Positions 14,969 to 23,120 of a stretch of DNA of 38,487 nucleotides are shown here, one piece after another. The position numbers and the translations under genes are program-made. The notes beneath the pieces were generated by a model. It was not told the origin of the DNA, did not search any database, and saw nothing but the letters and a program-made list of their open reading frames with translations. The DNA comes from a virus, in IMG/VR virus record IMGVR_UViG_3300035180_001524, positions 1-38,487 of that record; one strand, 5' to 3'. Each line of letters starts with the position of its first letter. Within the stretch, counting starts at the first letter, position 1.

Positions 14969-14999
14969 GCGGGGCCGTAGACAGGGCGCACGGCCCCGC
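14969..14999 (+). other. Hairpin after major capsid gene
   Basis: GCGGGGCCGT (14969-14978) pairs perfectly with ACGGCCCCGC (14990-14999). No T-run follows, so it probably stabilises the capsid mRNA or attenuates partially rather than terminating. A second, shorter stem (CCCGCC/GGCGGG, about 15025-15041) sits just before the next ribosome site. Confidence 0.55.
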
Positions 15000-15054
15000 C
15001 TCTCAACCAGTTCAGACGACAGACCCGCCACGCAGGCGGGGGAGGGATAGAGCA

Positions 15055-15438
15055 ATGAGTCTGCGAGCAATCAGCCAGGAACTGCCGACGGTGCCCCTAA
15101 TCGGCCCGAAGGCGATCACGGCTACGACGAACGGCACGGCGCTGGACCTGTCTGCCACGGATGCGGACATGATCGTGTTCAACCCGGGCGTGTGGACGGA
15201 CGGCACGCACACGCTGAGTCTGCAGGATTCTCCGGATAACGTCAACTGGACGACCGTCACTGCCGCGAATCAGGTGGGCACGCTGACGCCGATCACCAGC
15301 ACGCCTACCGCGGTCGTGCAGCAAGTGAGCTACATCGGATCGGCCCGCTACCTGCGCCCGGTGGTGACCGTCTCCGGTGCGACGACCGGGGTTGTTCTGG
15401 ACGTGTTCGCCGTTGTGAAGCACAAGAAGCAGCCGTAA
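15055..15438 (+). CDS. Putative capsid decoration or head structural protein
   Basis: The 127-residue protein is beta-rich with repeated Thr/Val strands (ITATTNGTALDLSATDADMIVF, TLSLQDSPDNVNWTTV, SARYLRPVVTVSG) and a short basic end. It lies directly after the major capsid gene, the standard place for a decoration or cement protein. The DSPDNVNWTTV...YLRP pattern is common in phage virion proteins of this position. The assignment rests on position and fold impression; it could instead be a head completion protein. It has GGGGGAGGGATAGAG upstream. Confidence 0.55.
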   Translation: MSLRAISQELPTVPLIGPKAITATTNGTALDLSATDADMIVFNPGVWTDGTHTLSLQDSPDNVNWTTVTAANQVGTLTPITSTPTAVVQQVSYIGSARYLRPVVTVSGATTGVVLDVFAVVKHKKQP

Positions 15439-15449
15439 CGGCGACGAAC

Positions 15450-15487
15450 GCCGGGGCCTCTTCACGTTGAAGTCCAGGGGCCCCGGC
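15450..15487 (+). other. Hairpin between head genes
   Basis: GCCGGGGCC (15450-15458) pairs perfectly with GGCCCCGGC (15479-15487), extended by T-G and C-G. A small internal dyad CTTCA/TTGAAG sits in the loop. No T-run follows. Like the hairpin after the capsid gene, it may set the level of downstream connector transcripts. Confidence 0.5.
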
Positions 15488-15509
15488 ACAACCCGGCAGG
15501 GAGCGTGGA

Positions 15510-15722
15510 ATGGCACGCGTTGGCGACATTGTGAGCGTAACCGGCAAGGTGATCGAAATCCGGTGGGGCGGCGAGGACGACGATGACTACGAGGCGACCC
15601 TGCAGCTCGACGACGCGCGGACGGTGACGGTGCCAGAGCGGTTCGCGCGGGTGCAGGTAGCGGCCAAGGCGATCTGGCCGGGCGAGAACAAGATGGTAAA
15701 GGGCCCAGCAGAGGACAAATGA
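15510..15722 (+). CDS. Small beta-barrel-like protein of head region
   Basis: The 70-residue product starts MARVGDIVSVTGKVIEIRW and contains a GEDDDDYEATLQLDD acidic loop and VTVPERFARVQVAAKAIW. The alternating strand pattern suggests an OB or SH3-like barrel, reminiscent of the single-unit small proteins at 2591 and 29091, but similarity is weak. It lies between the putative decoration protein and the head-tail connector. The function is unknown; a head-associated role is possible by position. AGGGAG precedes the ATG. Confidence 0.55.
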   Translation: MARVGDIVSVTGKVIEIRWGGEDDDDYEATLQLDDARTVTVPERFARVQVAAKAIWPGENKMVKGPAEDK

Positions 15723-15723
15723 C

Positions 15724-16419
15724 ATGCAGACGGCGATGCCGACGGGAGTCGATCTGAGCAGGTTCATCGAGGGGGCAGGCCTCGCGATCCCGAACGGCTA
15801 CCTCGACCTCGATGGAGCGGTCTACTCGGCTATCGAGGAGTGGGAGGAGCGGACGGGCTATATGCCGTTCTTCACGCCTGCGAGCGATCCGACTACGGCG
15901 CGCTACTACTCGCCCGCCGATATCACGATTGCACCCAATGGACAGCCCGTGCTGGAGCTCGGTGCAGGCCTCGTCTCGGTCTCTTACCTGATCGTTGGCG
16001 AGACTCCGGGACACGCTGGAACGAACTTATTGCAGGACACCGACTACGTTCTCTGCCCGGTGAATGCGCCTGCCAAACAGAAACCGTTCACGTACGTAAC
16101 GTTCATCAGTCCGTTCGCCATGTTCGGGAACGTCGGGCCCATGTATCCGAACAGCATTCACATTGCGGCGCGATGGGGGTTCTGGACATCGGTCCCCGAG
16201 GCGGCGTGGCGGGCGATCCTCTGCGGCGCGGCAGCCCGGCTGGCTCCCCAACTGAGCCTCGCGATCCGGGACGGCGTGGCGCGGTGGACTGAGGGTGACG
16301 TCTCGAACGACTATGGCAGCGGAGGGTATCTGCAGTCACAGGTTAGCAGTTGGCGCGAGGAGTTCGATAGGCAGTCTGGGTTTGGCAGCAGGTTCCATAG
16401 ACTGAGGGCAGTAGTGTGA
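15724..16419 (+). CDS. Head-tail connector protein (adaptor)
   Basis: The 231-residue product resembles the head-tail connector family (gp6-type): an N-terminal helical part (LDGAVYSAIEEWEERTGYMPF), beta-rich middle, and a C-terminal helix (VPEAAWRAILCGAAARLAPQLSLAI). These proteins bind below the portal and start the neck. Position, one base after the previous stop and before the head-closure gene, agrees. Similarity to the family is by organisation and length; the middle part is longer than in the shortest connectors. The last residues end with the overlapped GTG start of the next gene. Confidence 0.6.
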   Translation: MQTAMPTGVDLSRFIEGAGLAIPNGYLDLDGAVYSAIEEWEERTGYMPFFTPASDPTTARYYSPADITIAPNGQPVLELGAGLVSVSYLIVGETPGHAGTNLLQDTDYVLCPVNAPAKQKPFTYVTFISPFAMFGNVGPMYPNSIHIAARWGFWTSVPEAAWRAILCGAAARLAPQLSLAIRDGVARWTEGDVSNDYGSGGYLQSQVSSWREEFDRQSGFGSRFHRLRAVV

Positions 16420-16757
16420 GCGATCCCGGGCGAACGACGTTCGATCTCATGTTCAACACCGTCACGCAGGATGCAACGGGCGGGTCGGTGGACAACTGGG
16501 CGACGGTGCAGAGCGGGCTTGTCGGCTACCTGCGCAATCCCAACCCGAGGCCGCTCCGGTTCAACGATGCCGGCGTCTACATTCAGGCTAGGATACCGAA
16601 GGTCGCGGTATTCTACAAGCGCGAGACAACACCGCCAAATATCGACGCAGACTATGAGCGTTACCGACTGGTCGACGAGACGGGCGACCTCTACCGGGTG
16701 ATCGACTGCAATGAGTACGCAGCGACCGTGCAACTGAGCGTGGAGCGGGTGCTATGA
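16416..16757 (+). CDS. Head closure (head-tail adaptor) protein
   Basis: The 113-residue product begins MSDPGRTTFDLMFNTVTQDA from a GTG start that overlaps the previous TGA. Its strands (IPKVAVFYKRETTPPNIDADYERYRLVDETGDLYRVI) match the usual pattern of head closure proteins of the gp16/SPP1 or phage head-tail adaptor family: a small barrel that plugs the connector. Position after the connector and before the gp10-like tail protein agrees. The overlap of four bases with the next gene (ATGA) shows translational coupling. Confidence 0.65.
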   Translation: MSDPGRTTFDLMFNTVTQDATGGSVDNWATVQSGLVGYLRNPNPRPLRFNDAGVYIQARIPKVAVFYKRETTPPNIDADYERYRLVDETGDLYRVIDCNEYAATVQLSVERVL

Positions 16758-17125
16758 GCGTGCGGGGGCTGGAGGAACTGCTCGCGAACATCGAGGCCAA
16801 GAAGCGCCGCCTCCTGCAGGCGAAAATGGACGCCGCGCAGGAGATTGCCGCCTACCTGGAGACCTATGCGAAGGCCAATCATAGGTGGGGCAACCCGTAC
16901 TCCGAGGGATACACGCCGACCGGGATGCTGGAGGCGTCCATCCACGGAGACGTCGTCGAGGTAGCGGAGGAGCTCATCACGATATGCCTACATGCCGACA
17001 TGAACTACGCCGCGCCGCTTGAGCTGGCCTCGAAGTTTCACGGCAAATACGCGTGGATGAGGAAGGCCGTCGAGAACAACCAGCAGACGATCGTTGACAT
17101 TCTTCGGAGGCACCTGGAGCAATGA
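16754..17125 (+). CDS. HK97 gp10-like tail completion protein
   Basis: The 123-residue product has an N-terminal long helix (GLEELLANIEAKKRRLLQAKM), a middle WGNPYSEGYTPTGMLEASIHGDV region and the tail MNYAAPLELASKFHGKYAWMRKAVE. The AAPLELASK-type motif with a downstream helix is the family signature of gp10-like neck/tail proteins that join the tail to the closed head. The order adaptor, head closure, gp10-like and tail terminator is conserved among siphoviruses. The gene overlaps both neighbours by four bases. Confidence 0.75.
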   Translation: MSVRGLEELLANIEAKKRRLLQAKMDAAQEIAAYLETYAKANHRWGNPYSEGYTPTGMLEASIHGDVVEVAEELITICLHADMNYAAPLELASKFHGKYAWMRKAVENNQQTIVDILRRHLEQ

Positions 17126-17541
17126 GCCCGACTGCCGAGGTGGACGCCTGGCTCTATGCGACGCTGACGGGCGACGTTACGCTCATGGCGATGGTGCAAG
17201 GCGTCTGGAGCATGAAGGCGATCCCGGAGGCCCCTGCGCCGCTCATCGTCTACGCGCCGGAGGGACTGCCGAAGGCGGTGCGCGCGATCGACGATGGGTT
17301 GGCGATGATCGAGATGCGCTACAGGGTGACGGTGATCGGCGAGGGAGGGGGCACGGCGGCCCTGCAGCCCGTCATGGACCGCGTGCATACATTGCTCAAC
17401 AAGCAGTCGGTGATCGGGACCGGCTACAGGTTGAACGTGGCTACAGATAGTGTGTTCGAGCAGGCGGACGTCCTGCTGGGCACGACGCGACATTCGGAGT
17501 TGGGCGCGATCTACCGGGTCAGGTACCGCCCGGTCGGGTGA
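17122..17541 (+). CDS. Tail terminator (DUF3168-like) protein
   Basis: The 139-residue protein starts MSPTAEVDAWLYATLTGDVTL and has the DUF3168-like elements: an N-terminal helix, PLIVYAPEGL, a RYRVTVIGEGG strand, MDRVHTLLNKQSV helix and YRVRYRPV at the C-terminus. Tail terminators cap the growing tail tube at its proper length. Position between the gp10-like protein and the tail tube gene agrees. It overlaps the previous gene by four bases. Confidence 0.75.
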   Translation: MSPTAEVDAWLYATLTGDVTLMAMVQGVWSMKAIPEAPAPLIVYAPEGLPKAVRAIDDGLAMIEMRYRVTVIGEGGGTAALQPVMDRVHTLLNKQSVIGTGYRLNVATDSVFEQADVLLGTTRHSELGAIYRVRYRPVG

Positions 17542-17551
17542 GGAGGTCATC

Positions 17552-17983
17552 ATGGCGTACAGATTGATCGGGCAGGACTGCCTCGTAGCGACGAGCCTCG
17601 GCGGGGTCGTCAATGGGCAGACCATTAGTTTCAACGCGGCGCAATCGCAGAAATGGCTCGCGAAGTCGATCGAGCTCGACGAATCGGCGATCGACGGGGA
17701 CGTCACGAGCCTGGGTGACGGCCTGGAGAAGTCGAGATATAAGCGGAGCGCGGCTACCGTGAGGCTCAAACTGCAGGTCAGTGATAGCGGGCCGCAGTTC
17801 GCCTCATGCGCCGGGCTGGCTATCCGGGTCGACGTGCAGGAGGTCAGTTCGATGGTGCAGCACCGCGTTTACGTCGGAATGATCCTGCGATCGAACGAGA
17901 CCATTGAGGACGGCGAGACGATCGAAACCATCGAGGTCAAGATGGGCATTGAGGGATGGGTGTACACGGGGGTCTACTGGTGA
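17552..17983 (+). CDS. Putative major tail (tube) protein
   Basis: The 143-residue protein begins MAYRLIGQDCLVATSLGGVVNG and is beta-rich, with KSIELDESAIDGDVTSLGDGLEK and strands ending VYVGMILRSNETIEDGETIETIEVKMGIEG. Short tail tube proteins with this layout lie between the terminator and the chaperone/tape-measure genes, as here. The start at 17552 follows GAGGAGG. Length and position fit; family-level identity is not proven. The stop shares one base with the next ATG. Confidence 0.65.
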   Translation: MAYRLIGQDCLVATSLGGVVNGQTISFNAAQSQKWLAKSIELDESAIDGDVTSLGDGLEKSRYKRSAATVRLKLQVSDSGPQFASCAGLAIRVDVQEVSSMVQHRVYVGMILRSNETIEDGETIETIEVKMGIEGWVYTGVYW

Positions 17984-18390
17984 TGAGTGACACAATGATG
18001 GCTACGACTACCGGCCTGGGCGCGCTCCTGCAGTCTGCGCAGCCGGATACGCTGGCGACCTGCTCCGTCGACCTGAGCGAGTTCTTCGACGGACAGCCGG
18101 CGGTGTTCGCGTTTCAGGAGCCCGACGTACCGCGGCTCGCGGCAGTGCAGGAGGATGCCAAACGCCTGCGGCGCGCCTACCCGCAAATGCCGAAGGGCGG
18201 ATGCATGGAAGTTGCATTGCTCGCGTTGACATTCACGGGCGATCCTTCGCCTCTGACGGCGGGCGACCTGTTCATGAGGCTCGCCCTGGCCAAACCGCGG
18301 GCCTACCTTCGCCTACGACAGGCATGGAGCGAGGCGTTTCCGTTCCTGGCAGGTGACGAGACCGTGCTGGACGAACGGGTAAACAGCTGA
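17983..18390 (+). CDS. Tail assembly chaperone, G-like
   Basis: The 135-residue product is largely acidic and helical (GLGALLQSAQPDTLATCSVD, EPDVPRLAAVQEDAKRLR) and sits just before the tape measure gene, the standard place for lambda gpG. Chaperones of this type coat the tape measure before the tube forms. Another reading frame is open across its end and continues to 18527, which strongly suggests a programmed -1 frameshift giving a G-T fusion, as in lambda. The start overlaps the previous stop. Confidence 0.65.
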   Translation: MSDTMMATTTGLGALLQSAQPDTLATCSVDLSEFFDGQPAVFAFQEPDVPRLAAVQEDAKRLRRAYPQMPKGGCMEVALLALTFTGDPSPLTAGDLFMRLALAKPRAYLRLRQAWSEAFPFLAGDETVLDERVNS

Positions 18391-18527
18391 GGCACAGTAC
18401 CGACGGGGCCTGGACGATACTGTGCCTGCGATACCTGCACCGCCTGCCGTGCGAGTTGCGGGGCATTCCGGCCCGAGAGTTGATCACGCTCGCCGCCGTG
18501 GCGCGGATCGAGCAACCGGACGAGTGA
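18357..18527 (+). CDS. T-domain extension of tail chaperone by -1 frameshift
   Basis: This frame, -1 relative to the G-like gene, is open from 18357 and ends at the TGA at 18525-18527, five bases before the tape measure ATG. It encodes HSTDGAWTILCLRYLHRLPC and ARELITLAAVARIEQPDE, coding-like and without its own good start. A shift within 18357-18390 would give a G-T fusion of about 181 residues. The candidate slip site is G-GTA-AAC at 18378-18384 (GGT-AAA in the new frame), not a canonical heptamer. Confidence 0.6.
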   Translation, partial: RDRAGRTGKQLRHSTDGAWTILCLRYLHRLPCELRGIPARELITLAAVARIEQPDE

Positions 18528-18531
18528 GAAC

Positions 18532-20097
18532 ATGGCCGACGAACAACTAGGGCGACTGCTCATCAACGTGGCGATACAGGATGAGGGCACGACCAAGGCT
18601 CTCGACGACGTAGCGCAGGCGTCCACTCGCCTCAAGAAACAGGCCGACCCGGCGCAGCAGTCGACGAAGGACCTGGGCGCGTCGATCACGTCGATCAAAC
18701 TGCCCGCCGTGCAGGCAATGGGTGTCGTCAACACGCTCGCGTCCAGCATCGGCATGCTCGGCGCGGCGGCGGCGTCGTTCGCCGGGGTCCGCCTCGCGGC
18801 CCAGTACGAGCGGATCGAGATCGGCTTCAAGTCCATTCTGGGCTCCGCGCAAGCGGCCCACAAGATCATGCGTGAGCTCCGGCAGATGGGCACAGAGACG
18901 CCGTACCGCACCGAGGCGCTCATCGGCTATGCTCGGGGTCTCACCGCGGTCACTCACAACGGTGACGAGGCGGTCAAGATGCTCCGAACATTGGCCGCCG
19001 TCGGCTCGGCGCAGGGTTGGGGCGAGGGTGACATCGGCGAGGTCGTAAAGACGCTGGCGGCCCTGGGTTCGACTCCCAATCCGATGGGGTCGCAGACCAT
19101 CATGTCCCTGTCAAGCAAGGGCATTGACATTGCCCGGGTGGCGAAGGCCGCCGGGCTAGGCGACTTCGGGACTGGCCCTTACGCCACTGCGCGGGCGTCT
19201 ATGGCGTTTGGGGCGTTGCAGGGCCCGAGGGCGATGGAGTTGCTCATCAAGGGCATGGAGAAAATCTACCCGGCGACGATGAGCTTCCTAGGGGTGATCC
19301 AGAACCTGGGAGAATCATTGGCGCAGATCATGCTCCCAACGGGGCAAATGCTGATCCCCGTGCTCGGCGCGATCGCGCGGGCGGTGACGTGGGCCGCGCA
19401 ACGTCTACACGATCTCAACGAATACCTAGGCGGTACAGCCGGTTTCGCGTTCATTGTGAGCGGCCTGGTGCGGTTCGGCCCAGCACTCATTGCCAGTCTG
19501 CAAGGCGCGTTCGTCGGCATCATGCGCCTCACTACGGCCTTGCAGGCGTTGGCAGTGACATCTAATGCAGCAGCAATGTCGGTCGGAGGCGCTGCGGCTA
19601 CGAACACTGGATCCGCAGCAGGCGCGACGCTCACATGGGGCGCACTCGGAAAGGGCGGTCTGAACGCTCTCAAGGGGGCGCTCGGAGGAGGCCTGAGAGG
19701 CCTGCTCATGGGGATAATCCGCACGATACTGCCGATTGGTATGGTGATGGGTGGCGCGGCTCTCGCGTCCGACAGACCCGGGGCAGGTTACAGTGCGTTG
19801 AATGTTCTCGCTCGCGGGCTAGAAGGGGCCGGCTTCGGCCTCCTGGCCAAGAATGGTTGGGCGACAGCGCTTGGAGCTATCGCAGGTATTGCCTACGGCA
19901 TCTGGGAGAACTACCAGCCCAAGCCTGAGGACGACGCGGCCAAACAGACCGCGGAGAATACCAAACGAATGGCGGATGGCATGGACCAGCTACGCATGCA
20001 GGTTATCGGCGGGGGCATTCGAACGCGCCGCGGGGCATCGGACATCGAGGCGCAGATCAACCTAAGCAGGGCAATGGCGACCCTATCGGGGGTCTAG
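18532..20097 (+). CDS. Tape measure protein
   Basis: The 521-residue protein has an N-terminal coiled-coil (TKALDDVAQASTRLKKQADP), a YERIEIGFKSILGSAQAA segment that typifies the tape measure family, and a long helical and Gly/Ala-rich hydrophobic region with several membrane-active stretches. The C-terminal part carries further helices (AAKQTAENTKRMADGMDQLRM). Tape measure length fixes tail length; at about 0.15 nm per residue, 521 residues imply a tail near 80 nm, short for a siphovirus. The start follows GAGTGAGAAC after the chaperone. Confidence 0.85.
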   Translation: MADEQLGRLLINVAIQDEGTTKALDDVAQASTRLKKQADPAQQSTKDLGASITSIKLPAVQAMGVVNTLASSIGMLGAAAASFAGVRLAAQYERIEIGFKSILGSAQAAHKIMRELRQMGTETPYRTEALIGYARGLTAVTHNGDEAVKMLRTLAAVGSAQGWGEGDIGEVVKTLAALGSTPNPMGSQTIMSLSSKGIDIARVAKAAGLGDFGTGPYATARASMAFGALQGPRAMELLIKGMEKIYPATMSFLGVIQNLGESLAQIMLPTGQMLIPVLGAIARAVTWAAQRLHDLNEYLGGTAGFAFIVSGLVRFGPALIASLQGAFVGIMRLTTALQALAVTSNAAAMSVGGAAATNTGSAAGATLTWGALGKGGLNALKGALGGGLRGLLMGIIRTILPIGMVMGGAALASDRPGAGYSALNVLARGLEGAGFGLLAKNGWATALGAIAGIAYGIWENYQPKPEDDAAKQTAENTKRMADGMDQLRMQVIGGGIRTRRGASDIEAQINLSRAMATLSGV

Positions 20098-20107
20098 GAG
20101 GGATACA

Positions 20108-20626
20108 ATGGCTATTCAGAGCGTTACCTACCGTGGCAAACTGGATGTGGTCGAGGTGCCCAGTGGGGCGGCCATCGCGCCGACCTCGGTCGTGAACCAC
20201 ACGTTGTTCTCGGGCGGCGTTACCGTCGGGCGCGACGACGTCTACGGGCCGACCACGACGCCGGCCTGCAATGCCGTGGCCGATTTCCAGCAGGCCCTTT
20301 CGTCCGGGGCAGCGACGATCGACCTGACCGCCCTGCCGTCGTTCGGCGGCGCGACGCAGTCGTTCAACGGGAAGAAGGTTGTCGCGGCTAAGTTCCGCAA
20401 TCCATCAACAAATGCGAACGCGATCACCATCGCGCAGGGCGGTAGCAACCCGTACGGCCTGTTTGGGTCGACGTTCTCGATCACCCTGCAGCCGGGGCAG
20501 GAGATTCTCTTCGGCCCGCAGGCGGCAATCACGGCGAGCACGCCTGCAGTCAGCGCGTCGGTGAAGACCATCGCGCTCACGGGCACGGGCAGCCAGGCGC
20601 TCGACGTGCTGCTGGTCGCCGGCTAG
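20108..20626 (+). CDS. Putative tail structural protein
   Basis: The 172-residue product is beta-rich: MAIQSVTYRGKLDVVEVPSG, then FQQALSSGAATIDLTALPSF, and repeated strands ending KTIALTGTGSQALDVLLVAG. Similar Gly/Thr-rich proteins, with the FRNPSTNANAITIAQGGSN type of pattern, occur in many phage structural regions and are usually unannotated. It follows the tape measure gene, so a tail tip or tail accessory component is likely. Its TAG lies within the palindrome CTAG, whose other strand is the stop of the opposing gene. Confidence 0.55.
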   Translation: MAIQSVTYRGKLDVVEVPSGAAIAPTSVVNHTLFSGGVTVGRDDVYGPTTTPACNAVADFQQALSSGAATIDLTALPSFGGATQSFNGKKVVAAKFRNPSTNANAITIAQGGSNPYGLFGSTFSITLQPGQEILFGPQAAITASTPAVSASVKTIALTGTGSQALDVLLVAG

Positions 20627-20808
20627 GGTCCCTGAGGCGGGTCGGTGTGGTCGCGGTTGAGGCGTCGAATGTATGAGCCTACGATCACGCCGACCGCCGT
20701 GGTGAACATGGACTGCCGGTTGAAGACGTTGAGCAGGATCAGCATCACCCAGAACGCCGCGAGAATGTTCAGGTCGACGAGCAGGTCGGCAGCAGTGTAG
20801 CGTGGCAT
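20623..20808 (-). CDS. Small membrane protein on the minus strand within the tail operon
   Basis: The 61-residue product starts MPRYTAADLLVDLNILAAFW with two likely membrane segments, about residues 13-29 and 38-52, and a basic tail ending RRLNRDHTDPPQGP. Its ATG is eight bases from the divergent tail gene's ribosome region and it reads toward the convergent tail gene, whose stop shares CTAG with its own. No convincing promoter was found on this strand nearby. It is most likely a moron-like insertion, perhaps a holin or exclusion protein; the function is unknown. The AGGAGGCTCCT site is very strong. Confidence 0.6.
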   Translation of the reverse strand: MPRYTAADLLVDLNILAAFWVMLILLNVFNRQSMFTTAVGVIVGSYIRRLNRDHTDPPQGP

Positions 20809-20819
20809 AGGAGCCTCCT
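20809..20819. promoter_or_regulatory. Palindromic ribosome binding site serving both strands
   Basis: AGGAG-C-CTCCT is its own reverse complement. On the plus strand the AGGAG at 20809-20813 precedes the GTG at 20820; on the minus strand the AGGAG from 20819-20815 precedes the ATG at 20808. One 11-base palindrome supplies Shine-Dalgarno sequences for two divergent genes. Confidence 0.7.
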
Positions 20820-23120
20820 GTGTACTGGCGATTGACGCTAGACCAACCGTACATCTGGCCCACTGAGGCGGGTTACCTCGCCTCATTTCACTGTACGGAT
20901 TTCCTGCGTCAGGGCGAAACTACACCAACAGTTTACCAGGACCCGATTACCCATCTCGTCATGCTCCGACCCAACTACGACACGACGGGCGCCTCCTCGG
21001 ACACTCTGCCCATCTCAAGTTACACCTATCAGGAGGGGTACTGGCGGCTGTCGTTCGACTCGGACGGCAGGCCCTCTCTGTCGCCCATATTGCCCGCCGG
21101 TGGAAGTGAGACGCTCATTGAGCTACTGGTGAACATCGCGATATTCGTTATCATCGGCGAAGCGGTGCTACGCGACAAGCTCTTCTGGGCGGTCCACACG
21201 ACACAGACGCTCCGGGCCGATGAGGGGTTCACGTTCTATTTCAAGCCACTATCGGACGAGTTTCAGCGCAAGCAGGACTGGTTCTTCATCCAATGGGACA
21301 ATATCGGTATCCATCTCGGGCAGGGGGGCCGGTGCCGGGTTGTCCTTTATGACCGCAGCGACATGACCAAGGCCCCGACGCTCGTGGAGGAGTTCTCGTT
21401 CGGTCGGCCCGAGGACCTTGTCGAGCACGGGATCATTTCGTTCATCCCGGTGCCCCAAGTTGGGCTTTTATTCCACACGAAACGGGTTGCACCTGGAGCC
21501 CCAGCACGCGCAGCGCGCGCCGAGCTCTGGACGACGAAGGGACACCTGGTCCGGCTCCCGACGACGTTTGACGCTGCAGGGGTGCCTCACATCACGCAGG
21601 AGAGCGCCGTCCACATAGCCGTCAACCCGTGGGCCCCGGCTAGGATAGCACTGGGGCGAGTGAGCTATGGCACGAGCGGCGTCTACGTCGACCAGCCGCG
21701 CGATCTCGGCATACCTGTGCCCACGCAGCCCATCACGATTACGCCGCATTACATCCAGCCGCCGGGCACGCACGTTTCAGCCGCGGCCAACAATGTGGAC
21801 GGAACGCCCTATGACCCCGGCAGTCACCGATATCGGGCGCAACTGACCCTCACGACAGCGAACAACTGGCTCACGCCGTTCGTCACCGGCTACACGGCGT
21901 ATAAACCGTCGGTGCAGACGACCCGGAACACGACTCCGATCGTTCTGGCGAACGTGAGCGACGACGGCACCGCCGACCGCCTCCTGCACCTCGAATGGTC
22001 GCAGGATGAGCGAGATCGGTTCGAGGGCCGGGCGGTAACGCTCCTGCAGACCCCGGCGGCGCGACGCGTTGCCGAGCGGGCCGACACGGTGTTCAAGCTG
22101 GAGCAGAGCGAGGACAACGCGAACTGGAGCACCCTGTTTGGCGGCATTGCGCGCAAGCCGACCATCAAGCCATTCGGCGGCGCGGGGCCGTGGGCCTACA
22201 TCGCCGAGTGGACCCTGCAGGATATCTGGAGCCGGTTCGAGGAGGTGCGCGTCCTGTGGGCACCGCGACAGGACAACATGCCCGTCGGCGACGCCATCAA
22301 CCAGATACTCGCTACGGTGGGTTTCGCACCCATCTCGCCTATGCCGGACGCCGTGAATGCTGTCAGGCTCCCGAAGATCATGGCGCCTGATCTATCATGG
22401 CAGTTCGCACCGAGGGAGGGGGATAGCCTGGAGCAGATGCTGGAAACCCTCCTTCTGTTCCTGCGGGCGCAGTTCGTCGATTGGAAGATGCCGTACAACT
22501 GGGACACGGGGCAATGGTCCATCGTTCAGCGGTCGCGCGACGTCTCCGCCTACTGGACGCTCGACCCGCGTCCCGGCACTGCGAATGCCAACAACCGGGT
22601 CTGGCAATACGGCGACGACACGACGCTGCGCCCGGAGCCGCCGGAGGGCACGACGCTCCTGCTCATCGGGCGCGCGACGGCTATGCCGATCACGAACACG
22701 CCGGGAGTGTCAACGGGCGGCTCGACGACGATCGCCATTACCTCCAAACTGCAGAACCCCGCAGCGGGGAACTCGGCAAGCCTCGACTACGCCGGGCGAA
22801 ACATCCCGGTGATGATCCCCATGTACCCGATTGACGACCAGAAACAGCTCGACGTCATGGCGCGGCGTTTGTTTGATATGATCATGCATAGGATGCTCGT
22901 AGGCACAATCTCGATACCGATCTATCAGCCGCTCCTCACGCCTGGCACGCCCGTCAAACTGCTCGACACGACCGGCACGCCGCTTGCCGTCGACGCGCCG
23001 AACGGCAGGCCCGCCGAGGCGGATATCCTGTGGGTGAAACGCAGGACAGTAACCATCGACCGGAACAACGCCGAGACGGAGGTGCTGGAGCTCAACTCGA
23101 TCTGGGAGGCGTTGCAATGA
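20820..23120 (+). CDS. Large tail tip / baseplate-hub-like protein
   Basis: The 766-residue protein begins MYWRLTLDQPYIWPTEAGYL from a GTG start supported by the shared AGGAG site. It has a beta-rich N-terminal region, and a C-terminal half with a hub-like plan: FKLEQSEDNANWSTLFGG, GDAINQILATVGF, the segment VMARRLFDMIMHRMLVGTIS and PLLTPGTPVKLLDTTG. Blocks of this type occur in tail hub proteins (phage late control D or gp27-like). The exact family is not certain. Position between the distal tail protein and the fibre region agrees. The stop overlaps the next start. Confidence 0.55.
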   Translation: MYWRLTLDQPYIWPTEAGYLASFHCTDFLRQGETTPTVYQDPITHLVMLRPNYDTTGASSDTLPISSYTYQEGYWRLSFDSDGRPSLSPILPAGGSETLIELLVNIAIFVIIGEAVLRDKLFWAVHTTQTLRADEGFTFYFKPLSDEFQRKQDWFFIQWDNIGIHLGQGGRCRVVLYDRSDMTKAPTLVEEFSFGRPEDLVEHGIISFIPVPQVGLLFHTKRVAPGAPARAARAELWTTKGHLVRLPTTFDAAGVPHITQESAVHIAVNPWAPARIALGRVSYGTSGVYVDQPRDLGIPVPTQPITITPHYIQPPGTHVSAAANNVDGTPYDPGSHRYRAQLTLTTANNWLTPFVTGYTAYKPSVQTTRNTTPIVLANVSDDGTADRLLHLEWSQDERDRFEGRAVTLLQTPAARRVAERADTVFKLEQSEDNANWSTLFGGIARKPTIKPFGGAGPWAYIAEWTLQDIWSRFEEVRVLWAPRQDNMPVGDAINQILATVGFAPISPMPDAVNAVRLPKIMAPDLSWQFAPREGDSLEQMLETLLLFLRAQFVDWKMPYNWDTGQWSIVQRSRDVSAYWTLDPRPGTANANNRVWQYGDDTTLRPEPPEGTTLLLIGRATAMPITNTPGVSTGGSTTIAITSKLQNPAAGNSASLDYAGRNIPVMIPMYPIDDQKQLDVMARRLFDMIMHRMLVGTISIPIYQPLLTPGTPVKLLDTTGTPLAVDAPNGRPAEADILWVKRRTVTIDRNNAETEVLELNSIWEALQ

